From: Luidia sarsii
Lineage: Eukaryota; Echinodermata; Asteroidea; Paxillosida; Luidiidae
Reading direction: 5' to 3'
DNA: 64,000 nucleotides
NCBI GenBank assembly: GCA_949987565.1
Contig: OX465110.1
Span: forward strand, 9,446,556-9,510,555
The position numbers and the translations under genes were made by a program. Under the pieces are notes generated by a model, which worked only from the letters and a program-made list of their open reading frames with translations, was not told the origin of the DNA and searched no databases. Positions 13,036 to 24,198 of the stretch are shown here, in pieces; the stretch's first letter is position 1, and every line of letters starts with the position of its first letter.

Positions 13036-13654
13036 AGTTCAAAGTAGAAATTGCGATCAGGGAAAAATAGATCTGAACACTTTGGGGTCAAGTGCAGACA
13101 GACACATCTGGTTGCATTTTATTCTAATCTGAATAACACACGCACGCTAATATCAAACAAGATTTTCACTTTAACCAGGGTCAAAACATTAATTCAAACT
13201 AAAACATAGAACACGTATAGTCGAGGGGGATGCAACCATCTATGGGCTGGGTAGCTCAGGTGGCTCATTAAGATGCTTGAGGTCTGAAGTTCAGGTACTT
13301 TAGGCACATTCAAATTTCCTTTGGCATTTTCACAAATTAATCAATAGAGCAAATAGCAAGTGAGAGCCTGATTTGAATACCCTTTATACCTCTAGGCTCT
13401 ACCACCTGAACTATCCACCCCTTAATAAATTGTAGCCCCCTCAAATAGTCAAACATAAGAAAACTCACACACATCACAATAATGTTAATTGATTTATTTC
13501 AATGTTGGCACCAATATTGAAACCAGTAATCTGTGCCTTTACCATTCATTTCATTTTTATTATTTCCGGTGAGGTTACTTTTCTTATTGTTGTTATTGTT
13601 GTATTTTTTTTGCACGTCATTTTTATCTTTCATCATTATCTTTTAACCATCAAA
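13036..13654. repeat. Intergenic stretch with two convergent tRNA-like remnants
   Basis: A plus-strand tRNA-like start (GGGCTGGGTAGCTCAGG) begins at 13244. A minus-strand one ends at about 13425. Both have an A-box-like segment but a poor B box. They resemble the tRNA-derived repeats at 13913, 23400, 29130, 31628, 42400 and 49960-50300. Nothing else is recognised here. Confidence 0.6.
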
Positions 13655-13995
13655 ATTAAGTCAAACAAACAAAGGAAAAACAGACTGGCAACTTTTGAAC
13701 AAATTGAAAAATTGGCAAAGAAAACTTTGACTGGACCGGAATTTGAACCCAATAGCAGTGGAATAACGTACCAGTACCAGAATACCAGAATAACGTACCA
13801 AATAGTCAACTATAGTCTTTGCCGGGGTTGGGGCGCCAGTCAGGTTGAATTGCTTCTAACTGGCGCCCCACCCTGGCAAAGACTAGTTGACTATTTGGGA
13901 GGCCACCATGTAAGGGCTGGATAGCTCAGATGGAAGAGCACTAGTATGTTAATTCAGATGTCTCAGGTTCAAGTGTCGGTCCAGTCAAAGATTTC
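13655..13995. repeat. Palindromic repeat with divergent tRNA-like ends
   Basis: The centre (about 13796-13905) is a hairpin: CAAATAGTCAACTATAGTC and TTTGCCGGGGTTGGGGCGCC are mirrored by GGCGCCCCACCCTGGCAAAG and TAGTTGACTATTTG. On the right a plus-strand tRNA-like sequence starts at 13913 (GGGCTGGATAGCTCAGATGG) and has a B-box-like GGTTCAAGT. On the left, about 13719-13770, the 3' part of a minus-strand tRNA-like sequence remains. The same arrangement is more complete at 49955-50305. Confidence 0.7.
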
Positions 13996-14725
13996 TTTGC
14001 CAATAATTTTCAAAAAGACCTATCAAAAGTATCAAACATTCTAGATCCGCGCATGAGTCCTCATCATGTGATTTGTTATTGATTTTTGAATATTTTTCAT
14101 TTTTCCCCACGTGTCAAGACCGTTCCTCAACATTCTCTTATTTACAAATGTAAGCCTAATCAACATGATCCGAAATATACGTATGCACACTGCTCAGGTT
14201 CACGAATCCAGTTTAGAAAATAAGTCACATTCAGACATCTTTCCAGGTGTGCATTTCAACATCTGGGTGTCTGTGCCCGTAATACCTCTTCCCGACCCCA
14301 CAAGCGCCCTACGCCATCTCCTGGACATATCACATGCTCCTCCACGCCCATTGTGGACGGTCCGTCCACTATACCTGACACTAACCAAAAGCATCCACTT
14401 GAAGAGTGATTCCGGCTTCACAATAAGACCACGGCTTTTCTGAAAATCGTTTTGCCAAGCGCAGTGTGTGAGCGCTTTGAGTAAGAGAGCATGCTGGTGT
14501 TGCGGGTGCCAGTATACTTTGGTCGTTCTTGTCAACACAGTGTTCAAACAAGACAGGGTCGTCCAGCAACCCTTGTGCACGCCATGCTATGCCGCACGAT
14601 CTTTGGTGTTCATCCATGTGTATCATATCAGGTACTATTCATAGAACACGATCTTGTCGTGCATGCATGTAGCGAGGGGTCTGGTTATTGTGGCCGATTT
14701 AATTAACTCACCCAAACACGATGGG

Positions 14726-14870
14726 ACTCACTTTTTTTCAGAACCATGCACTCACAATCGAGATTATCTGGTACCATTGCAGTCCACTCTACTTCAATTA
14801 ACATGAATAGTCTGAAATAACAACGCTGCATATTCGCCTCATTGCACTCAGCATAGCAAGGCGCAGAACA
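14726..14870 (+). repeat. ~150-bp dispersed repeat upstream of B4GALT
   Basis: This stretch, about 70-215 bp before the B4GALT start codon, matches 33345-33515 upstream of the NRF-6-like gene. Shared words include CACTCACAATC, AGATTATCTG, GGTACCATTGCAGTC and CTCATTGCACTCAG. It could be a mobile-element remnant or a shared 5' regulatory segment. Confidence 0.6.
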
Positions 14871-14906
14871 GATAGACGTGGTGTTGAAGAACTGCAGCGC
14901 TGTAAC

Positions 14907-14931
14907 AAGTGTCGACTAGACGTCGACACTT
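14907..14931 (+). promoter_or_regulatory. Perfect 10-bp hairpin just before the B4GALT start codon
   Basis: AAGTGTCGAC (14907-14916) and GTCGACACTT (14922-14931) are exact reverse complements around a 5-nt loop. The hairpin ends 8 nt before the ATG at 14940, so it would lie in the 5' UTR and could affect translation initiation. That role is inference. Confidence 0.5.
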
Positions 14932-14939
14932 GGCTCACC

Positions 14940-17285
14940 ATGCCATCTTACAGGACACCTTCCCTCCCTCGCTGGCTCACATACCTCCGTCCAAAGCGAT
15001 ACAAGGGTGCTATATCCGCCATACTGATCTTCCTAACTGTATCAGTGGCACTTCGGCAGATCGGCAGTTCTCTGACGACAGCCCAGCGGCAGGAACCTGG
15101 TAAGAACAGTTTTAGACTGCGTCTGAGCAGGCCGAGCATTATGGGAGTGTATGGAGGTATAGAAAACCCCCATAATGAGTGTATCTGGGCGGGCCAGTCC
15201 CATTGACCCTTCGTAGTTGGATGCTTATAGTATACAAGGGTCTTGAAGTAGTCCATTTCCGAAAGATTTTAGTTTATACCTACCACGCTGTTAAAATAAA
15301 AGGCTGGGGGAAAGGGTAAATCCACAATAGACAATCTATTGTTATGTAAACAGTAGACAATAGACATTGTCTGGCACAACTACTTGCCGAAAAAGATGGA
15401 CTTACACTTACAGTTTTCTCCCAATCATGATTTTGGGACGAGTTGCCAATGTCAGTATGTGTGCTTATAGCTCCATGGTACATGTACATGTTTATTGTGT
15501 GTATGCGTGGCGCATAATTATGTAGGAATAGTGCATTTTTGTATACAGCCGCGTACAGACCGACATCGGCCGGTTGACATAATAATTATTATACGCGTCA
15601 CAAAATCATGATTTTTGTGAAAACTTTAAGTGTTTGTTCGGCAAGTTGTTGTGGCAGACATTGGCTAATATCTACATAATGCAAGGTGGTGTATTATGGA
15701 TTTACGTGTTTTTTCCCCATCCATTTATCCGTGTAGGTATTAAAGTAAACTAGGGCCTATATAACTTTGTTTCCAAGTGGGCGAGACTCGGGTTGCGAGA
15801 CCATCCTTGTTCAACCATTACGCGGACTTTAGACTATTGATCTATACATTGACGGCACTCCCGTGATATAAGATAACCAGATAGGCAGCTACTATTGGGA
15901 AGGTTGCAAGTGCCTAGATACAAAGGTCAGAATAAATTAGTTTTTATTTGATATCTCCTATGCCAAAACGTTGTCACGCACAAATCCTCATCATCCATAT
16001 ACTGTATACAGAATGAAACTAAAGCATTTGACGGCATTGTCCTAATTTGAATTTGGGCATTTTCCGATAAAACTGTAATGGAAATAGGTGCTTATAAACA
16101 GAATATTGGAAAGATTTAATATCTTAGAGTAAAATACCAAAAGTTGCAAGCAGCTTATTGGTCCTGACGTTTCGATCATTCTGCCTTTGAGAAAGGTCCA
16201 GCTAGTGTCGAAACGTCAGGCCTATCTTAGTATCTAGTTATTTGGGGCCTATTATCTATAAATCGACGAATGCGACGATTATGATCGGTGGTCTTTTAAA
16301 GTAACTGGGGTTTTTTCAGTACATATTTTGTTTGTGATATTCGAAAAATACCGCAGCAACAAATTCCGACAGCCTTTTCTTTTGGAAGAGTTTAATAAAA
16401 TCGTTATTAATTTAGAAAGAAACTCTGACTGAACTGGGAGTTGAAGCTAGTATTTGACGTAGGCCTACCAGCGCTCTACCAAAATGAGCCATCCAGCACT
16501 CGGGAATGGTAGAGATACCCTCCCAAATGCTCCGTTATCGTTGCAATTTTTACAAATGGTTTCCAACTTTCCTTTCCTTGTTTGTTTGAAAACTATATGT
16601 TTAAAAGGTTTGCTTTTTCCGAGAGCGAAGCCAGCTTCAAATGTAAACAAGACTGTAACAAACGGGACCCACAACACTAGTAAGTGTATTCCTGTTATTT
16701 AGTTTATTTGTTATCCCCTGAATGCAACGAGTTCAGCAAGCGATCAGTGACCTGGTTCAAACTTGTCCCGTGAATCGGTAGATTCCGATATGATCCACAG
16801 AATGCCGGCACGTGACACTAACTAACTGGTTTATCACTTTCCGTTTGATCAAAATGATTACAGGAGGGGCGGCCATGGTCGTTTGTGATTCCCTGTGAAT
16901 TGAAACTGGCTGTGCCAATTATATGGAGGGAAGTGCAGGCGCGCTGTTGAGCCGTTCCGAATCAGAGATTGCATTATGTTATGAGACATTTCAATTATTT
17001 TAGTCAGTCAGGAACTGTTGTTGCGATCCTAACCCTTATCAAAACGAGGCCGTCTAATTCTGTGATCACATTCAATGATGAACAAAGTCACAGATCAATC
17101 ATTCCAGGCCGCTAATTCAGCTCTCATGTATAGCTCATCCACTGCAGTCCATTCGGCTGTTTTGGGGTTTTTTTTTGCAGTCGTATATTCAATTTGATTG
17201 TTGGTGTTGTTGCCTTACTTGTTCTTGCTGCTGCTGCTGATTATGTTGCTGTTGCTGATGCTGTTGCTATTGCCGCTGCTGCTGC

Positions 17286-17317
<32 letters not shown>

Positions 17318-17384
17318 TTGCTATTGCTGTTGCTGCTGCCGGTGCTGGTGCTGATTATGTTGCTGTTGCTGCTGCTGCTGCTGC

Positions 17385-17416
<32 letters not shown>

Positions 17417-20400
17417 TTGCTATTGCTGTTGCTGCTGCCGGTGCTGGTGCTGCTGGTGCTGGCACTGCTGCTGCTGGTTCTTCTGCTGGTGCTGGTACTG
17501 ATGCTGTTGCTATTGCTGCTATTGGTATTGCTACACGGATGGTTGCAATGCAGTATGACCTATTGTCGTACTGTACTATCACCAAACGCAGTCTCCGCAG
17601 CGCAGTTGCAGTGTACAAAAGATTAATAATGTCACTCAAGTGAACGTCATAGCATTAGACCTACCCATTGACCTGCTTGGTTTCTCAGTTGGTGTCAGCC
17701 GGGCTGAATATGAAGTGGAGGTGGAAAGTCTTCAGCATGAATCCAATCTCACAGCCTGTCCTAACCTGGACGCCATAGCTGCACTCGGTGAGTGATACAT
17801 CTCTACAATAGACCATTCCTTGCACCAAATATCATTAGATGTTCCAATGATGCCTGTTATATATTAGGCCCTATGGATAACTATAACGGAATGATTTGTC
17901 ATTACAAGTTTTTTGGTCATTCTAATCCTTTCACGACCGCGATCCCATTGGAAGATTTCAATCTACCGAGGCACGGGCTACCTTGACAGAAGAAACTTTT
18001 CCATTGTCAATGACGTTCGAACTCTAGACTTGATTAGTTTTGTTTTGGATTTTGTCGAAAGCCAAAGATAGGGAAATGAACTTGACGCAGGAGTTTTCTA
18101 CGGCGCAACTTGAAGGGGTCATGTGCCCGAACCAGCCGGGCAGAATGAGAGAGGTATCAGCTGAAGGAACGAGGTGGTTACTGCAGTCACGGAACTCTAG
18201 CACGAGTGGAGGCATAGCGAGCCATGGTAGCCGTGTCGAGGCTCAATGTGGGGACTATGTGTACCTCCCTGGCGGCCACTGGAGACCAGCATCCTGCCAA
18301 CCAAGGTGGAAGGTGGGTCATCGTTATCCCGGTGTAACGGTCTGATCCATGCTCAGATGAGACCGTAACCATATATGGATAACAGCATCATGCGCAGTTC
18401 ATAATGGTAGTTGTTCATTTTGAAGACCGTGCAGTGAGTCGATATATACAGCCGTTGGCAATGCAGCGCTTTCAGGCGCGTTCGTTGACCCGTAACCAAC
18501 AACGCTCACTAGGCGGAGACTAGTACCAGGCCTAGAACTTCCAGTGTTATATTGGGGAAGAAATGCGACAGTTGTTCCCCGTAATAAACGTGTATCGATT
18601 GACTTTATACAATCAAAAGCAAAATATAGTTTTACAAACTGTGTTGGTTCGCGGAAAATCATAAACAACATTCACATGAAGGGCGCCCCACGTGCTTGGT
18701 TCAATGACTCATCTGAGCACACTGAGCAGCTGAGAACGTTGCTGGAACGTGCTGAGGAGAGCCAGTGACATCTCGGCTCAACTCAGCACGGGAGCCCGTA
18801 TGAGATCATGACACCGGGTATACCTCCGATTATATTTCCCCTTTGGTCTATACTCAAGCACATGTACAAATAACATAACTATAGGACACTTTGATGCAAG
18901 TGACATAGCATTGCATCCGTTATCATCCATGCCAAAACCCAGTGACTGGAAGCTAGGACCCATAATATCATGATAATATGTTACATGCTTACTCCATGCA
19001 GGTTGCGCTAGTTGTCCCGTATCGGAACCGCACCTTTCAGCTGTCCATATTTCTTCGCTACATGATCCCTTTTCTTCAGAAGCAACGGCTGGAGTTTGCC
19101 ATCTATATTGTTAACCAGGTAGACAATTACAAATTGTGTAATCATTCATCGTAAAAATGCATAATTTAAAGAAACAACAAAAAACACGGTCATTTAAAGC
19201 AGTACTGTACATATATAGGCCTATAGGCCTATTTGTATTGGGTTTAGTTCAAAGCAAAGTTTAGAATGATTTTTTTTAAATAGCGTTCGCACGACAGACT
19301 CTGATAAAAGCAGTTTACAGAGAATAGGCTTTCATTGTTCTGATAGGCCAGGTTATACTTATCCAAATGGCTTCCACAGACCTCATGACGAGATAACAAA
19401 GGTCCATGGCTTTTTGCCGTTTAAAAATTAATAATGGTTGCACCCTATTAACCATATACTATATGAAGTGACCTTTCTGCTCGCATCGAAATGTCTTCTA
19501 TTTGATTTTTTTCAGAATATAGTTTATCTTGAAACATTCCCTAATCTACTCACGATAGATGACACAACTGTGACGATGATTTCACAGTGTTTGTGTTCTC
19601 TTTATCGGCATACAGGCAAACGATCAGCCATTTAACCGCGGCATGCTCCTGAATATTGGATTCAAGGAAGCCTTGAATTTGGCCCACTGGGATTGTTTCG
19701 TCTTCCACGATGTCGACCATCTTCCTCAAAGTGAACAGAATCCGTATGGCTGCGTAGACCTGCCTAGGCATTTCATCAGCGGTGCGGACAACCGTAATTA
19801 CAAGTAAGTTGTCGTGGGCAAACATGACGAATAACGACTTTACCATTGCACACACATCGAGTCCTGAAAGATATTAGCGTGACGGTGTATATAGGTAGTT
19901 TCAATATGGGTTTGATTTAGCTATATATCCGTCCTTGCCATCGTAGGGTACCGTACTCGACATCTTTTGGAGGAATCACGGGCTTCACCAGGGCGCAATT
20001 TCAGAATATCAACGGCTTCAGTAATGTGTATTGGGGATGGTGCTGTGAAGATGACGATCTGGAGCAACGGGTGCGTTCCAAGAAGCTGCGAAAGACCCGC
20101 TATAAAGGAAGTGTAGGCTACTACAAGGCCATCGTAACAAACCATCACAAGTCCACCGTAGATCTGTCAGACATGCAGAAACTCAAGTGAGTATCATTAA
20201 AAAATTGAATGGTCCGACGACGCTTCATCCACAGTTTCTCAGGCTCCCTACTCAGACAGACAGCTTCATTGCAATAACCAAATGACTGTATGCCCAGTAC
20301 ACTCATATCCGACATTGAACCATCAGGAAGGTTGAAGTGATTTATTAATGGATCATAATTATATCCAATCAACATCTTTTGATTGTGAACCTTTATGGCC

Positions 20401-20915
20401 GTAGGTGGAGTGGGAATGTTTTCAGTTCACCAACTTATTGAACATTATACACACACTGAAGATGAGAAAGAAAGTCTGTGATAGAAAGGATCAAACGCTA
20501 AGGTCAGCCTTTCTAAGCGTTTGGGAATGAAGTTTTGTGACTGTTTTGCTTTTTGTGACTGTTTTAATTCATGTTTTGAACAAGAAAACCAATTCTGACC
20601 CTCAATGAAAGACTGAAAAAACTAGACCCCATGGGATGAGAAAGCAAGGCAGTTAGGCAGGACCTTCAATAGAGCCCAAAATGAAGTCATTGCCTCGGTT
20701 ACCGGTGCCTTACAGAGCGCTTTAACAGTAGTAGTTAGGCCAATCGCCAATTAACCTTTAATCACGATGATTTTTTTTCTTTCAGCCGCAAGTCACTTAA
20801 AGCATCGTCGACACGCTTCAAAACGGACGGATTGAACAATCTACGCTATAAACTCCGCCATCTTGAATTGGCCACACTATACACAAACATCTCAGTTGAC
20901 ATTCAGAGAGCTTAA
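14940..20915 (+). CDS. B4GALT: Beta-1,4-galactosyltransferase family glycosyltransferase, complete, 7 exons
   Basis: Type II Golgi enzyme that moves galactose from UDP-Gal to terminal GlcNAc (GT7 family). Coding exons: 14940-15099, 17689-17787, 18062-18312, 19002-19118, 19616-19803, 19947-20186, 20786-20915. All joints are GT-AG and in frame, giving 394 residues, close to the usual 350-400. Features in order: short basic N-tail; membrane anchor at about residues 23-38; variable stem; GGHWRPASCQPR before the catalytic domain (the usual conserved cysteine); VPYRNR (175-180); FNRGMLLN (215-222); the metal-binding DVD (241-243); FGGITGFT; then WGWCCEDDD (301-309); HH in the NHHK segment; DGLNNLRYKL; and LYTNISVD near the end. 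The family normally has WGWGGEDD, so two glycines are cysteines here. Introns hold several repeats. Which paralogue or donor/acceptor preference applies cannot be told from sequence. Confidence 0.92.
16140..16230. repeat. Penelope-like 3'-end remnant in B4GALT intron 1
   Basis: Contains both CCTGACGTTTCGATC and its inverse GTGTCGAAACGTCAGG around TGCCTTTGAGAAAGGTCC. The same block ends the Penelope-like elements at about 26885-26935 and 30430-30475. Confidence 0.6.
16428..16495 (-). repeat. tRNA-like SINE remnant in B4GALT intron 1
   Basis: Read on the minus strand it gives a GGCTCATTTTGGTAGAGCGC A-box-like segment and a degraded B box ending near CAGTTCAGTCAGAG. It belongs to the tRNA-like repeat set of this window. 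Confidence 0.5.
17204..17530 (+). repeat. GCT/GTT trinucleotide microsatellite in B4GALT intron 1
   Basis: Long run of GCT mixed with GTT, GAT and GGT triplets. It holds an internal duplication (the block around 17220-17345 recurs at about 17350-17445). It ends about 160 bp before exon 2. It opens long low-complexity Ala and Leu frames that are not genes. Confidence 0.9.
20195..20375 (-). pseudogene. Penelope-like element C-terminal fragment in B4GALT intron 6
   Basis: On the minus strand it encodes HFNLPDGSMSDMSVLGIQS and a KLWMKRRRTIQ segment. These match the end of the Penelope-like coding region at about 26500-26640 and 46850-46960. Short, decayed and antisense to the host gene. Confidence 0.75.
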
Positions 20916-23900
20916 GACGCCTGAAACGCCTTGAGGCGAGCTCGTAGCCCCGATTAGCAAGTTGCTCTGTGGCTCTGTATGGAAGTGGCTCTGTTCAGGA
21001 CAACTGAAATTTGTCTTACAAGCTTGTTTTGCAAGGCACCCGTTCCTGACTGTCCGCCATATCTTAGGATGTCAATATCTTTACAAACACTGAAAGAACT
21101 TGTTTGGATCGCAATCTTATGTCATATAATGACAGTGCTGCTATAGACTGGATGCGTAATAGAGTATTGCCAAAATCAGATAAATGCCACCGTACTATTC
21201 AGTTTATTGTCTTCCTATGCTTAGCAAATTCAAACCAGAAGATATGAAGTGTCATTTGAAGCAAGACAATAATCAAATCTTCAAATGACTTATGGGAAAG
21301 GTAATATTCATGGGACGAAGGTTATTTATTGGAAGAACAAAATACTTGATCAGTTTGAAAGTACTAAAAGTAGACGTCATATAAAAAATAAGAGGTAACA
21401 TTTCAGTCATCATTTCACTTTTACTGTTTAACCCCCAAAAAGTAATACAGTATAGGCCTATCACCTGACAAAACTGTACAAGAAATAATATGTTATTGCT
21501 TTTTCTGCATTTAAATATCAATTTCTCATATTTGTCAAATTTTAGTGTGGCCAACATTCGTGCATTAACCTTTATTGTGCAATGTATTCTCGTTTATGGA
21601 AGCTGATAATTTAGGGTAATTCCATGACTATAAACCTCCGCCAGCAAGTGCCGCCATTTGGACCGAAACCGACTGTAAAATGATGCACCGCCAGTCACTG
21701 TGTTACACAAATGCATCCATCTTTGCTGGCGGAGGAAGTTATTACTTTAATATTTTGTTTACGTGTGGTACGTGTATTTCAATTTGTTTAATCTTAATAA
21801 AGGTGGTTCTATTTTTTTTTAAATAGAGGTAGTAACACTAATGCATTTTAATGGTGGTCACTGTGAAGTGTTCTTCAAACAATTGTACCTTTAAAGTACC
21901 CAGCAAGGCCCTTTACGAGGACCGTAATAATAATCTTTGACTAACTGGGGTTGCTAAAGTACATCCATAACAGAAGGATTTATGAAGCCTGTAGCAGCTG
22001 CAGCACCATTCTCACTATCTGTAACTGAGTCACTTTGTATTTTGACTTCATCTCATTATCTTCGTCCTTATCTTGTCGTCATCGTTAATCCCCCTTAAAT
22101 TATGAGAAAACCCTTATTGAGGAGTTCTGGTTTCTTGACTTTTACCCAGACTCTTTAACTTAAAACTTTACCACTTTGCCATTTTGCCTTGTCCCGATAT
22201 ATTATTTAATTATACTTTGCTTGTGACTCTACCGGTCATCTACTGGTGATCTATTCGAATTTCCTTTCACACTCAGGGATTCACCAGGTGGACCCGGGTG
22301 CACACGGTAAAAATATCGCTAGTGTGAAAGGGGTTGTGCTTTTTAACTTGTCTAAATCTGGAATCATGTTTGACGCATGCGCATTTTAGGGCCTCCCGTT
22401 ACCGGTCCAATGCTTGGCTAATGTAATGTTCTTTTGCGGGAATCCGTCACTTTCGTTTGGGGCTTTTTCCCGATTGCTATGGTAAAAGATTCCACCCTCT
22501 CACCCTGTCATGAAGGTTATGATTGGGGATATTTCCTGACGTTATTACGTTCCTGCTATACATGCATGATTGCATCTATTATGAATGGTCTCTATTATGA
22601 GACTGAAATGGCCAAATTTCTCAGCTTGAGAAAAGGTCGAGTGTGTAATTGGATTGAAACTGGAGTGGTCGGGCTGGGGTCCTGGTTGCAGCGAATAAGA
22701 TGTAACCCCTCAGTGGCAGGATGTGCAACGGTCATTTGTGCGTGCTTGTTCGTGAAGACACTGAGTGACAAAAACAGTCTCACGTGGCCGGTGCGTGGAC
22801 CTGGCCCCAGTTGGCAAGTGTTGATTGTCTTGGGTATCATGGCTGTCTGTTCCTTCGTCCCTTGTTGGTCAAGAGTGACAAGTAATAGATTGGGGTCCCT
22901 GCATGGTTAGAAAGGTACGGAGCGCTTTAAGTCCGGGCGTAGCTCGGGTATGGACATGGGGCGGAAATGGTGTTAATACCTGGTCCTATAGTTGGACTTT
23001 GGTGGGAACTAGGACGCAATCGGTCTTGAGTATTGTGACATTTATTGACCTTTGTTTGAGATTTTGTTGGTGACATCTGAGCTCTTTTACTGAAGAGACT
23101 GCCTGACTTCTAGCTGCGGGACTCTCTTCCCAAGGCTGATCGTTGCGTATCTTGTCTGGCAGTAGTGGGGCAGGATTATAACCTTGAGATCTCCTTCGGA
23201 ATAATCTTTCACGAGACCAGTAGATAAGGGCCGTTTCCGCTGTGCAAATTATTGTGATTTGAATCGCTATTCAAAAATAGGGTGTTTGGGGTTTGGGGTG
23301 TTTTTTTTGCTCGCATCCACACACGCCCAAAAATCGCTACGCAAAATATCAAACACATGAATAAACTACTTGGAACTTTTAACCAAATGTGAAAAAAAGC
23401 ACACCAAAAAAATTACTGTACCAGGACATGAACCCGAGACCTCTGGTTTTGCATTCCAGATCTCTACCCATCTGAGCTATCCAGCCCTTAGATGACGGCC
23501 TTCCCAAATAGTCAACAAGTCTTTGCCAGGGTGGGGGCGCCAGCTATAGAAGCATTCAACCCTTACCATCCGAGTAATCTCCAGGGACCTCACCCTTCCC
23601 ACACCTGTTTCCATGCAGATGCCGGACATTTTGTTAATAGTTTTTCGGGGATCACACAAAGTAATTGATGCAATTGTTCCAATAATTTAAAGGCCCAATG
23701 CAACATTGGGAAGATCGGAAAACATTGATGTCCACAGATTTCCTTCTAATTATTTTACACAGTTTGTGGATGGGCATGATGGAATCCTCATGTTGAAATC
23801 TTACGGTCTGGGATGCTGCATTTCTCGAGAAGTCTTCACTCAAACATCGACAAATAGTTTATAACTCGCGAGTATAATAATAAACTATTTCTTACACAAC

Positions 23901-24198
23901 AGAACGGTGCGAAAACCGTGACTTGTTTTTGCCTTTTTCTACTTTCTCAGTTTACCATTTGAGCTAGAACCTTCGCATGATTTCTTTTTTGGAATGTTTA
24001 ATGGTTTAACACACAGACTGTGGCAATCTTTTGACCTTTATCAATATTGTATAGGGTCTTCAAGTAAAAGAAATCAAAAAGTAGAGGAAAAACTCTTCTG
24101 AGAAACCTTCAATGTTATACCTTGATGTGACTTAAAGCAATAAACTCTTCAGGAACTACAATATTCTGTCCTTTCTCATTATTACATCATTGGAAACT
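20916..24198. other. B4GALT 3' flank and intergenic region
   Basis: A possible polyadenylation signal AATAAA lies at 21796-21801, about 880 bp after the stop. A 158-codon open frame at about 22434-22910 has no homologue I recognise, no clear splice context, and begins with a non-ATG codon; I do not call it a gene. A tRNA-like repeat is at 23395-23565. Confidence 0.5.
23395..23565 (-). repeat. tRNA-derived SINE-like repeat
   Basis: On the minus strand: GGGCTGGATAGCTCAGATGG (A box), then a T-arm-like GGTCTCGGGTTCATGTCCTG (B box). This is followed on the plus strand by CAAATAGTCAACAAGTCTTT and GCCAGGGTGGGGGCGCC, the centre of the palindromic family seen at 13796-13905. Confidence 0.75.

Noticed and set aside
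13913..13990. Functional tRNA gene
   Set aside because: A and B boxes are present but the acceptor and anticodon stems do not pair well, and the sequence recurs as a repeat at many sites.
17194..17643. Ala-, Val- and Leu-rich frames over the GCT repeat
   Set aside because: Microsatellite translation inside B4GALT intron 1; the three plus-strand and one minus-strand frames are equally open.
22434..22910. 158-codon open frame downstream of B4GALT
   Set aside because: No recognisable domain, non-ATG start, no splice or UTR context; possible but unsupported.
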